This document shows positions 16,501-24,059 of a stretch of DNA of 64,000 nt, piece by piece. The first letter of the stretch is position 1. The number at the start of each line of letters is the position of its first letter. This stretch comes from Alteromonas halophila (GTDB lineage: Bacteria; Pseudomonadota; Gammaproteobacteria; Enterobacterales; Alteromonadaceae). Below the pieces are notes generated by a model. That model worked only from the letters and a program-made list of their open reading frames with translations, ran no database searches and had not been told where the DNA came from. The stretch lies in assembly GCF_014651815.1 (NCBI RefSeq), contig NZ_BMXP01000002.1:62001-126000 (forward strand). Reading direction: 5' to 3'. Position numbers and translations under genes: made by a program.

Positions 16501-17572
16501 AGAAGTTGACGGCGTTAAAGGTGTGGGTGTCGGGCTTGCGCTGATTAACGAAATAGTCAAAGCCAATAAAGGCTGGATTGAGTTAAAAAGTGAGCATGGT
16601 GAAGGGAGTTGCTTCAGTGTTTTCTTCCCTCAGGCGGGCTTCGACATTCCAGGATATACTGACAGCGAAAAGTCGGAACTCAAGCCGAACACAGATTTAC
16701 CAAAACAGGCTGAAGCACTACAGGAAGAGGGCTCTGAAGATACCCTGAGCGTGCCAGACTTCATTGATGAAAGTGGCCTGTATAAAGTATTAATCGTAGA
16801 AGATGACCGAGATTTCCGTTCCTACGTCTACAATATGTTGATTTCTCGCTATGCCTGTTTCACAGCCAGAACCGGAAAGGCGGCGATAGACGTATTTAAA
16901 ACGGTTAAGCCTCATATTGTTCTCACGGACTGCCGTATGCCGGATATGGACGGGCTGGCATTTGCCCGCTACATTCGAACGCAATCTGACCATCCCCAGA
17001 CCCCGATTATCCTGCTGACAGCCTATAACAGCCAGGAAATACAGGAACAGCGCTTTGCGTCAGTGGTCGATTGCATGCTGAGCAAGTCATTGATGGAGCA
17101 CGAGCTGATTTCGCATATTAATAATCTGATTAGTCTGCGTGAGCTGACAGAGCAACATTTGGCGCAGCAGCTTGGCGCCTCGGTATCCGCTGGACAGATT
17201 AACGAGCCAATCCCGTACTTCACGAATGAGAAGGATCAGGTGTTTTACACCAGCTTGCTGGCCACACTGGAAAAGAACTACACCAATGTCGATTTTAACC
17301 GGGCTGCAGCCGCTAAGGCGCTGAATATGAGCGAGAGACAGCTCAACAGACGAATGGCGGTATTGTTTGAATACAACTTTGCTGAGTACTTAAAGCGCTT
17401 TAGGATCAAAAAAGCAAAAATTATGCTGTGCGAAGGCCGTCAGATCACCGCGACCGCGATGGATGTTGGCTTTTGTACCGCGTCGTATTTTAGCAACTGC
17501 TTCAAAGATGTGACCGGACTCTCCCCCAGAGCCTATCAGGAGGCAAACCGTAACGCTGAAGCGACCAGTTAA
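13553..17572 (+). CDS. Hybrid two-component sensor with AraC output (HTCS-type)
   Basis: A one-protein signalling system of 1339 residues spanning the inner membrane. A signal sequence (about 15-35) leads to a long periplasmic region of beta-propeller repeats (to about 630; repeats such as DSEGNIWLATNMGLVVY) and a Y_Y_Y-like domain (about 650-740). A membrane helix follows near 750-775. The kinase has H820 in FTNISHELKTPLALIVG, an N box NLLGNAIKYTP, and G boxes DNGVGID and GVGVGLALI. The receiver (about 1105-1220) has D1126 in LTDCRMPDMDG, and an AraC domain (about 1240-1330) ends the protein. The ATG at 13553 has AGGA and directly precedes the signal peptide; an open extension to 13478 is disfavoured. 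In Bacteroidetes such proteins sense glycans, but no glycan-use genes adjoin it here; its neighbour is a small peptide gene. Confidence 0.93.
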   Translation: MNTRTCGCKFETLSLSIVSLLVLCVANIPYLNAQTVPLDINESLSKEPTGIVRDMEIIDDSIYLAAENGFYKINGNITEKIQLPVSSAAKRGIISDISLGKENTLYISEFGVGVFEYNYKTGSIRQIKIPSSLISLAWQTSYSENHLFIASITGFIVFDLSAQVIVEELKAVNNIAIDELYSVSTLAPGIVLFAEKNRVIKYNTKSLDYEATSISKLYPKLSSITSLYSKGLLYIGGPEGIYVEADESAEVKFYAFSEKPVEQRSVTNIFAQKDGKVWVAAEELYQLSERKEELIAATSLTPMLNSYAINTVTGIAETSAGEILVNSTQQGLIVLPPGHEGIHFLHKKDNYFHHDDIDIARKEIFSIDEPPIVLTRERAFQLQEDSGLLREVKISSPVGIPRQRKCWLKLNSVFTNNEVRKLCWQKGAHIVNYSQDKLLVYGQNESEGKYHVLSGGKIVDEMTAPLNVTLTKQLDSGELISLDENGQVHIQISRFNWKLIPAEEIGSYVINCIVEWKADVLWLCTSGNGVIELNLKENTVQPLVDKELERFRFVRSGTKDSEGNIWLATNMGLVVYRNTDKKVFRLGAEDGIVDKDFHYDGMYLVDDKLILMGDKYSYLLDTKIMMDALAHQSTAKYSVKFLSFTTSNESEDELSFAEAGDRYRVNVEPGVETMSVVISPTNYTFRHHQRIEYRVKGMINDWQRSDKATATLTFSDLKTNYFIIEARVVDTRSQAEQPVSSLYVYIRPPFYLSWQAYLLYSALVLAFGFYVHKRYQNELREQVSQYSAEVFEQKEELAKSQQSIRHLVDAKQRLFTNISHELKTPLALIVGVLRKVSFDKEDEKQRSQRDILFRNAERVESLVQQLVEVEKLDSIRQLPKREYNVNNTVYAIVQSFAGLTEQRELTVDIKIHGKVKARLLEDTLEQVLSNLLGNAIKYTPDKGRIVISAAQKGTDLRLQVKDNGVGIDDKYKKTIFERFTRIEEVDGVKGVGVGLALINEIVKANKGWIELKSEHGEGSCFSVFFPQAGFDIPGYTDSEKSELKPNTDLPKQAEALQEEGSEDTLSVPDFIDESGLYKVLIVEDDRDFRSYVYNMLISRYACFTARTGKAAIDVFKTVKPHIVLTDCRMPDMDGLAFARYIRTQSDHPQTPIILLTAYNSQEIQEQRFASVVDCMLSKSLMEHELISHINNLISLRELTEQHLAQQLGASVSAGQINEPIPYFTNEKDQVFYTSLLATLEKNYTNVDFNRAAAAKALNMSERQLNRRMAVLFEYNFAEYLKRFRIKKAKIMLCEGRQITATAMDVGFCTASYFSNCFKDVTGLSPRAYQEANRNAEATS

Positions 17573-17602
17573 CTTACCTGACGGAGTTACCCTGAGCGTC
17601 GG

Positions 17603-18793
17603 CTAGCCACCCTCCACCGGGCAGGCAAAGGGAATGAGCGGTTTACGTTTAGGCAACAGGGCGTTTTTTTGTTGTTCAAGCGCTGCCTGCTCTTCTGTCA
17701 GTCTGGCTTTAATGCGCTTAAACTCTTCCAGTCGCTGCTGACGGGTATTGTCCCGGGCAAACCGGGCCTGACACAATTTCTGAAGAGGGGCGGTGCGCGC
17801 GGCAATGGTTGCTGAATCAGTCACGTCCTGCCAGTCGCGCAGAGACTCATCAAAGCGGGTGGTGGCTTCGGTGATACAGGCCTGATAAGCCTCTAAAATA
17901 ATGCCTGCCTGTACACTGGTTAAGGTATCTTTGTTCACCATCATTGAGGTGATAAGCGCCCCGTCGAGCGGCAGGTTAGAGCCGGGGAAATAAATTTTTC
18001 CTGGCCGGTGCTGGGCAAAGTCATGTTGCATCTGGCGTGCAAAAAGGCGTGCTGACGGATCATTGGCTACGGCGGCGACAAGTGCATCGATGCTGGGAAG
18101 GTTGGCGTGCTTATAGCCGTCGTAGAGCGCCACACACTGCTGCGTTGCTGCCTGTGCGCGGGCTTCACCCTGAAGCGCGGTTTCGGGGCGGGTTTGCTGG
18201 CTGGCAAAGGTAATAGATGTACATTGCTGCGGGTTAAAAATCTGATTTTCCTGTTGCCACCGTGTGAAGTCCGGGTTGGTCTGGCTGAAATTACGGATAT
18301 TAGTACTGACCGTGCGTAGCTGAACCTGCAGTGCGGCTTTTTCGCCTTCAAGTGCTGCGACTTTCGCCCATTCGGGATAATAAAAACCACTGCTCGATTC
18401 GTCCAGCCTGGCAATTCTCACAGGAATGGGGCGCTGTCCAATGGCCAGACGCAGGCAAACCGGCCCTGACGGTGAGAAATTCAGGGCATCTTTAAGCGGC
18501 AGTTTCACCCCATTTATACCACTGCGAACTGTTGTGGATGCCAGTATCTCGTTAGTGACAGGTCCGTACTGTGTGTCGTACTGCGCCAGCACGTTTACTT
18601 GTGTGCCTGGCTGCAGATTTCTGGCCAGCGGGCCCTGGTTACTCCAGCTCAACAGAACGGTATCCTCTGCTGCTTCAAGGCCAATGCCGGGGAGCGGATT
18701 GCCGGGCCGTAAATCCGGGCCTGATGCACATCCGGTGAGGAGCATGATAACCAGAATTACCCTGTAGAATCGAGATTGCTGTTTACGTAACAT
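17603..18793 (-). CDS. Uncharacterised lipoprotein with coiled coils
   Basis: An envelope protein of about 396 residues not recognised by family. A signal peptide ends in a lipobox (LLTGC), so it should be lipid-anchored. Two stretches look like coiled coils: about 135-165 (ALEGEKAALQVQLRTVS) and the C-terminal region (RLEEFKRIKARLTEEQAAL EQQ-type, before a Pro-rich end). The start at 18793 puts the lipobox close to the N-terminus; an ATG at 18805 is also possible. It is the last gene of a three-gene operon with a ClpP-fold periplasmic protein and another lipoprotein, so the three may act together at the envelope. Confidence 0.75.
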   Translation of the reverse strand: MLRKQQSRFYRVILVIMLLTGCASGPDLRPGNPLPGIGLEAAEDTVLLSWSNQGPLARNLQPGTQVNVLAQYDTQYGPVTNEILASTTVRSGINGVKLPLKDALNFSPSGPVCLRLAIGQRPIPVRIARLDESSSGFYYPEWAKVAALEGEKAALQVQLRTVSTNIRNFSQTNPDFTRWQQENQIFNPQQCTSITFASQQTRPETALQGEARAQAATQQCVALYDGYKHANLPSIDALVAAVANDPSARLFARQMQHDFAQHRPGKIYFPGSNLPLDGALITSMMVNKDTLTSVQAGIILEAYQACITEATTRFDESLRDWQDVTDSATIAARTAPLQKLCQARFARDNTRQQRLEEFKRIKARLTEEQAALEQQKNALLPKRKPLIPFACPVEGG

Positions 18794-18808
18794 GCTAAGT
18801 GGCATCCT

Positions 18809-19972
18809 TTATTCGTATCCGTACATATTGTGGTAGCCAAGGGATCTGGCGGTATGCGGCTCCAGCTGACAGGAGCTCTGGATCTGGCAGGTACGCATGG
18901 CGTCGTACATCTTTATGGCGTCGGTTGCCGCCAGACCAAGATCAATGTTGTTGTCGCGAATATAATCGGTAATCTGGGTTTTTAGGCTCAGCTCACTGTC
19001 GGTGAGCATGGTTTGCCAGACGGCAAAGCTCTGGCTGATGTCTCCCGACACCTGCGCGAGAGACGCCATGTCTTTATCTAACGATCGGTAATAGCTGTCC
19101 GAAGTCTTAAGTGCATAGATGTTTGTAGGCACTAACTGCCGCTTAATCTGCTGGTACGCCGAGGCCTTGGTATAACTGGCTTTGCCATCCAGCAACATGG
19201 TTTGAAAGTAATGCAGCAGGTCCAGTTCGCTTTGCAGGGAGCTGCGCATTTCTATACTAATGGCGGCCTGAGTTAACGATTTATTCAGGCCGATAATCTG
19301 CGTGAGCTGAGAATTTGCAATAATGATATTGTCGGCATAACGTGACTTACTGGTATCAAAGAACACGCATTTGGTATTTAACTTATGCACATCCTGTGGT
19401 GTGGCGCAGGCTACTTTATTGTAAAGGTCCAGCTTTTCAAATACCCCCCGTAATTGCTGGCAATACGACGCAATCCACGGTGTGTCGCATTTATAAAAGG
19501 CAAAATTGCTGAACTTCAGACCGGCATCACTGAATTTCACGCCAAACGACATGGCACCTGAGCTGGCATGCGTTACAAACCGGGCGTTTTTATCAATGAT
19601 GCGCGCATAGCCACCCATAAAGGCAATGGTACAGGCGCTTGCACAAAAGAAGTTATCAGGCACCCTGGCTGTGGAGCGCGCGCGGTTTAACGCTTTGCCA
19701 ATAGCAATGCCCCCTTTAACTGCACCGCCTCCGGAGCACAGCCACACCTCCTGATAGGCGCGCGTATTACGAATCGCGGCGCCAACAACCTCCCCCGAAT
19801 TGGCTTCGATGCCCCCGGCAAGTAGCAAAATGCGCCTGTCACCGGCCTGATGGAACGTAGCTTTCATAGGGGCAGACAGGGCCTGCTGATTACATAGCGA
19901 AGTTTGTGCCTGCACAGGTAAACTGGTAGCCAGAAACACAAACAAGCCTAACGCAAACAGTTTTACGGGCAT
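18809..19972 (-). CDS. Secreted ClpP/crotonase-fold protein, possible periplasmic protease
   Basis: A 387-residue exported protein with a signal peptide ending near LPVQAQ. The middle region resembles ClpP-like periplasmic proteins (COG3904 type). It has a strand and glycine motif VWLCSGGGAVKGGIAIG (about 77-93), then FFCASACTIAFMGG with a serine at about 112 in the position of a ClpP nucleophile, then RFVTHAS with a histidine at about 135. An acidic third residue cannot be fixed by eye. The C-terminal half (about 190-387) is largely helical and unfamiliar. A TTG at 19990 could extend it by six residues, but the ATG at 19972 suits the signal peptide better. It lies between two lipoprotein genes in one operon. 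Whether it is catalytic is unproven. Confidence 0.75.
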   Translation of the reverse strand: MPVKLFALGLFVFLATSLPVQAQTSLCNQQALSAPMKATFHQAGDRRILLLAGGIEANSGEVVGAAIRNTRAYQEVWLCSGGGAVKGGIAIGKALNRARSTARVPDNFFCASACTIAFMGGYARIIDKNARFVTHASSGAMSFGVKFSDAGLKFSNFAFYKCDTPWIASYCQQLRGVFEKLDLYNKVACATPQDVHKLNTKCVFFDTSKSRYADNIIIANSQLTQIIGLNKSLTQAAISIEMRSSLQSELDLLHYFQTMLLDGKASYTKASAYQQIKRQLVPTNIYALKTSDSYYRSLDKDMASLAQVSGDISQSFAVWQTMLTDSELSLKTQITDYIRDNNIDLGLAATDAIKMYDAMRTCQIQSSCQLEPHTARSLGYHNMYGYE

Positions 19973-20001
19973 GATGGTACTCACTGTCAACGCGCTGTAG
20001 T

Positions 20002-20607
20002 TCAGACTTCTACTGCTTCGTAAGAACCATCGCTGTTTTTACACACCGGAATGTATTGTTCGGCAGTGCCAGCGTCAGACGTAATGTAGTTTTTACGTGT
20101 CGCACACTCTCGCCCATCATCTGTCGACACCGGGTTCACAATTTCGACCGTGCCGGCGTGCGTTTCGGTTTGCCAGGCCTGAGGCGTTCTGGTGTTTTGC
20201 GCTTTCGATTGTTGCTGCGCTTTTTCCCATGCCGCTTCCTGCGCGCGTTTGCTTTCTTCATCCATGTTTTTAACGATGTTCAGGGCCACTTTGCCACCAA
20301 TAACACAGCCTAGCCCTGCAATCACCATGGTCGCTTTTTTTACTTCTTCGTCGGTGTAGTTATAGCCTTTGTCTCGTAATTTATCGCCAACGTATTTACT
20401 GCCATAATAGGCCACCGCGCCGCCCACGGCACAGCCTGAAATGCCCGCCAGAATTTTTTTACCGGTGCTGGCATCGTCATTTTGGTTGGGCACAGGTAGC
20501 CCGTAATCCTGTAAGGTTTGCGACAGTCCGGTTGATTCGCAACCGCTTAATACGAGTGAAAGACACAGGGAGAGACTACTTACAGCAAGTGCACGGCGCT
20601 TACTCAT
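20002..20607 (-). CDS. Lipoprotein with glycine-rich helices
   Basis: A 201-residue envelope protein with a lipobox at LVLSGC (Cys23). Residues 50-115 hold two glycine-rich hydrophobic segments (KILAGISGCAVGGAVAYYG and MVIAGLGCVIGGKVALNIV), reminiscent of glycine-zipper lipoproteins. A Gln/Ala/Lys-rich linker follows, and the C-terminus (GRECATRKNYITSDAGTAEQ then PVCKNSDGSYEAVEV) resembles the C-terminal module of 17-kDa surface-antigen-like proteins. An AAGGA ribosome-binding site precedes the ATG. It is the first gene of the three-gene envelope operon. Confidence 0.8.
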   Translation of the reverse strand: MSKRRALAVSSLSLCLSLVLSGCESTGLSQTLQDYGLPVPNQNDDASTGKKILAGISGCAVGGAVAYYGSKYVGDKLRDKGYNYTDEEVKKATMVIAGLGCVIGGKVALNIVKNMDEESKRAQEAAWEKAQQQSKAQNTRTPQAWQTETHAGTVEIVNPVSTDDGRECATRKNYITSDAGTAEQYIPVCKNSDGSYEAVEV

Positions 20608-21025
20608 GGCTAATCCTTTAGTAATTTAATAAAAGGGGGGAATTAATAAACTAGCACTAATATTTTGGGCGTGTCAAAAAAACGTCGGTGGGTGACATGA
20701 TTTTGACGATCCAGGCCTGGTTGGAGAAGAGAAAGCCCGGTATATAACCCAGTCACGCAGTGCTCTGCGGTGCGCTGAACTAATAACCACGGCTAAACAC
20801 AGTAGGTTTGGCCTGGCAGTAAGCGAAGTGAACAACCAGCATGTCACCGGTGAAAAGCAAACATCCCTGAGACCAGATGAGGCCTCAGTAACTTCAATTA
20901 TGACTTCTGCTTTGTATTGCAGATATTTGACTTTTCGCATGAAATTACAAAATTTATATTTTCAGTAGAAACGGGTGTTACTATAAAGACTCGGTAGTAA
21001 GCTGTTAGGTTGCAAGGAGGCATCC
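20608..21025. other. Long non-coding stretch with an orphan open frame
   Basis: No supported gene lies in these 418 bases. One plus-strand frame from about 20696 stays open for some 90 codons to near 20968 but has no usable start codon. The reverse frame has no ribosome-binding site. This may be a decayed gene or a mobile-element remnant. The last part holds the promoter of the following NYN gene. Confidence 0.4.
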
Positions 21026-21778
21026 GTGAAAGATAAAGAAAAAATAGCAGTATTCATCGATGCTGATAATGCACCGGCTCAAAAGATTGATAAAGTTCTT
21101 TCTGAGTTGGCTCGTTATGGTGTAGTTAATATTCGAAAGGCGTACGGAAACTGGAAAAACCAGAATTTGAAACCTTGGGAAGATTTACTACATGAGTTTG
21201 CAATTCAGCCAATACAGCAATTTGACTTAACCAAAGGGAAAAATGCCACAGACATGGCACTGGTCATTGATGTAATGGATGTATTGTATACAAAAGATAT
21301 TGATATCATTTGTCTTGTATCGTCGGATTGTGATTTTACTCCGCTAGTAACTCGCTCACTGGCAGATGGCAAGTTTGTGATTGGTTTTGGTGAGCGTAAG
21401 GCGCCATTAGCTTTCGTGAATAGTTGCTCTCGTTTCCTTTATCTTGACGAAGAATGCGAAACAGAACTTCCTATCCAAAAGCAAACGAAGAGCATTAAAA
21501 GTGATACTAAGTTAATAAACTTGTTGCGACAGGCTATTGAAGCTGTAGAAGAAAATGACGGTTGGGCGATGTTAGGCCCTATTGGTACGCACATTTCTAA
21601 TCATGCATCCTTTGACCAACGCAATTATGGTTTTAAGAAGCTCAGTGATTTGTTTCAGGCGATTGATCTTTTTGAAATGAAGAAGACAAATGGCTCCGTC
21701 TTGTGGGTTAGAGATAAAAAGAAAGCAAAGCAACTTAAAAAGTCAATCCAGCCGTCGGCTAATGCGGTTGCTGAGTGA
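21026..21778 (+). CDS. NYN-domain (LabA/PIN-like) protein with C-terminal LOTUS domain
   Basis: A predicted RNA-acting protein of 250 residues. The N-terminal NYN domain (about 5-145) has the PIN-like acidic sites: AVFIDADNAP near the start, KGKNATDMALVIDVMD, and CLVSSDCDFTPLV. The C-terminal part (about 165-240; LINLLRQAIEAVEENDGWAM then NYGFKKLSDLFQAID) fits an OST-HTH/LOTUS domain, often found with NYN nucleases and thought to bind RNA. It starts with GTG behind a strong AAGGAGG. It is A/T-richer than its neighbours and stands alone, which suggests acquisition. Nuclease activity is inferred from the family. Confidence 0.88.
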   Translation: MKDKEKIAVFIDADNAPAQKIDKVLSELARYGVVNIRKAYGNWKNQNLKPWEDLLHEFAIQPIQQFDLTKGKNATDMALVIDVMDVLYTKDIDIICLVSSDCDFTPLVTRSLADGKFVIGFGERKAPLAFVNSCSRFLYLDEECETELPIQKQTKSIKSDTKLINLLRQAIEAVEENDGWAMLGPIGTHISNHASFDQRNYGFKKLSDLFQAIDLFEMKKTNGSVLWVRDKKKAKQLKKSIQPSANAVAE

Positions 21779-21906
21779 AGCGTTAAACGTCTGTTATTTG
21801 TCTGATGCCCAACTTCTCAATGTCTGCTACTCCCTCAACGCCGCCTGCCAAGGCAAGCCCTGAAATAGCCGGGCAGCATTTTAGTTCAGCGGCAAGCCAC
21901 AGAATC

Positions 21907-23010
21907 TTAACTCACCTGATCGATAAAGTTGCCCAGTCGTGCCGATGTGGGCTGGTTGTTCTGCAACCGCCGTGCGCGCTGCTCCACCTCGTCGCGTAAG
22001 GAACTTCTGACTTCATCGAGTTCGGCATCCAGTTGCTGGTCTGGCAAAACTGCGTCAGCCATTTGCTGACGCAGTATGGTTTCGATAACCGTGGCTTCTT
22101 CGCGCAATATGGTAATAAGTTCGTCGGAAGTATCCGTAGTCTGCTGTGTGTCAGATGCCTGAATAAGACGCTCTGTCTGCGGTGAATAACTATCGTCGCC
22201 GGTTTGTACATCACTGGCTGGCGTGGTATCGGTGGCTCCTTCTGTACTGGCTTGTGCTTCGGTTTCATTTGCCTGTGTAGCCGAACCTGCTGTCAGGTTG
22301 TCCTCCTCTAGCTGCTCCTCGCGGCGAATCTCCTGCTGGCGCTGGGCGGTAAGTGCCTCCTCCTGAAGCTGACGGGCCTGCTCTATGGCCTCACGAATAT
22401 CCTGCTGTGTGGCTTGTTGTTGCTGGGTTTCACGCGCCTGCACCGATTGCTCGGTATTTTCACGCTGACGTGTTTCGCGCGCTTCTACGCTTTCGCGAAT
22501 GCGGCTGGCACGCTGTTGCTCAATGGTTTCAGCACGTTCTGCCGCCCGCGCCTGACGCTGCTCACGCTGGTCAACCTGTTGCAGAATGCGTTGCTGTTCA
22601 CGAAAATCCTGCTGTTCCTGCTGCGCGGTATTGTTCACAGGGGCGCGTTCAGTCTGACGTTGCTGCTGTTGCGCCTGAGTGAGCTGCTGCTCAGTTCGCT
22701 CACTGGCAGGCTCGCGCTCTGGCGCACGGGGTTGCGTCCGCACATCGTCACCGGCAGCGCGCTGTTCTAAGCGCTGCTGCGCTTCTTCACGGGCCTGCTC
22801 CTGTGCACGTCGCTGCTGGCGAAGATTGTCCAGACGCAATTCAAGATCCGCAGTGCGCGCTGACTGCGCGGCATTCTGTGGCTGTGTATTTTGGTTGTCA
22901 CGCAGGGCTGGAGTCTCAGTGTTTCGCTCTGCTTCCCTGGTACTGCGCGACTCAATGGCGCGCGCCTGTAGCCGGGCTGCTGCGTCGTCTGGTAATCGCG
23001 TTACCGTCAT
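21907..23010 (-). CDS. Low-complexity Gln/Arg/Glu-rich coiled-coil protein
   Basis: A 367-residue protein of strongly biased composition, not recognised by family. Residues 20-250 are dominated by Gln, Arg, Glu and Ala in helical, coiled-coil-like patterns with many QQ, REQQ and RETRQ units. A Thr/Asp/Ser-rich acidic stretch follows (about 255-310), and a more ordinary helical C-terminus (about 315-367) includes ITILREEATVIETILRQQM. No signal peptide or membrane segment is seen. The ATG at 23010 has GGGAGG directly before it; the frame runs upstream to 23052, but the ribosome-binding site decides the start. Its role is unknown; a scaffold or filament-like protein is only a guess. Confidence 0.75.
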   Translation of the reverse strand: MTVTRLPDDAAARLQARAIESRSTREAERNTETPALRDNQNTQPQNAAQSARTADLELRLDNLRQQRRAQEQAREEAQQRLEQRAAGDDVRTQPRAPEREPASERTEQQLTQAQQQQRQTERAPVNNTAQQEQQDFREQQRILQQVDQREQRQARAAERAETIEQQRASRIRESVEARETRQRENTEQSVQARETQQQQATQQDIREAIEQARQLQEEALTAQRQQEIRREEQLEEDNLTAGSATQANETEAQASTEGATDTTPASDVQTGDDSYSPQTERLIQASDTQQTTDTSDELITILREEATVIETILRQQMADAVLPDQQLDAELDEVRSSLRDEVEQRARRLQNNQPTSARLGNFIDQVS

Positions 23011-23292
23011 CGTATCCTCCCGGTCATATAACACGCATTGCACCCGGGTCATCCAATGACGTGGGCGGTGGTGTTACCTCATACCTCTGGGTATACAAGC
23101 ACCAGCAATGCCAGTAGTGTCTGGTAAGCAGCGTCGTGCTGGGATTATTAGAAAAACTACCGGCAAATTATGGGTATAGCGAAACAATGACGAGGCTGGA
23201 ATAAAATCCAGCGATACGGTGCTGACGTAACAACTCAATATTTCTGGCAATATTGTGTAATTATTACGCAACAACCTTGAAGGGCGGTCACA

Positions 23293-24051
23293 GTGAAAAA
23301 ATCTATTGCAACAGCGTGTCTGAGTGCAGCGGTGTGTGTTGCGCAACCAGCCGGCGCTGAAGTGCTTTCGGCGCCATTCACCCCTAAACCTGTTCAGATT
23401 GATGGCAGCCCCTCTGAGGCGGCCTGGCAAAACGCCCAGTGGCACAAACTGGATAAACATATTCTCGGCGATATGCCGGCCCCCGGCGACTTTTCAGGAC
23501 GGTATAAGCTGCTGTGGGATGAAAAGCAGATTTATCTGTTAGCCGAAATCATTGACGATGTGCTTATAGACACTCACCCCAATCCACGCAAGCGTTACTG
23601 GGATGACGATACACTGGAAGTGTTTATTGATGCAGATGCCTCTGGCGGAACACATACTTACTCTCACAATGCGTTTGCTTACCATATTGCGCTTGACGGT
23701 AATGTTGCAGACATCGGCAACGCCGAAGATGACAACAAACGGGTGATTCTGCTCAACGAACATATCGACAGCGCCTGGTCGCGCGCTGATACATCGCCCT
23801 ATGCCACTACCTGGGAAGTGGCGATGCGTGTTTACCCCGACACGTTCTCGACAGCCAGTCCGAGTGATCCCCTGGTACTTAAGCCTGGCATGACGCTGGG
23901 CTTCATGCTGGCCTATTGCGATAACGACGGTAGCGAGGAACGGGAGCACTTCATTGGCTCGCATGACATCGAACCGGTTAACGGCGATAAAAACCTGGGT
24001 TACATCGATGCCTCTGTGTTTGGCGAGCTTGTGCTTAAAAAAGGGGAGTAA
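23293..24051 (+). CDS. Secreted CBM9-like carbohydrate-binding protein
   Basis: A 252-residue exported protein with a signal peptide ending near AQPAGA. The rest is a single beta-rich domain of the family 9 carbohydrate-binding type: VQIDGSPSEAAWQNAQW, then YKLLWDEKQIYLLAEIIDD, DDDTLEVFIDAD, and a C-terminal NLGYIDASVFGELVL. In enzymes such domains bind sugar ends, but free-standing copies such as this one have no assigned role. It starts with GTG behind GAAGGG. No partner enzyme adjoins it; the next gene is convergent. Confidence 0.85.
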   Translation: MKKSIATACLSAAVCVAQPAGAEVLSAPFTPKPVQIDGSPSEAAWQNAQWHKLDKHILGDMPAPGDFSGRYKLLWDEKQIYLLAEIIDDVLIDTHPNPRKRYWDDDTLEVFIDADASGGTHTYSHNAFAYHIALDGNVADIGNAEDDNKRVILLNEHIDSAWSRADTSPYATTWEVAMRVYPDTFSTASPSDPLVLKPGMTLGFMLAYCDNDGSEEREHFIGSHDIEPVNGDKNLGYIDASVFGELVLKKGE

Positions 24052-24059
24052 CCCGGTCG

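Noticed and set aside
20674..20940. Minus-strand open frame of 88 codons
   Set aside because: No ribosome-binding site and no family features; it overlaps a promoter region and an equally unsupported plus-strand frame.
22353..23059. Several long plus-strand open frames opposite the Gln/Arg-rich gene
   Set aside because: They arise from the CAG/CTG-rich composition of the real minus-strand gene; none has a ribosome-binding site or familiar motifs.
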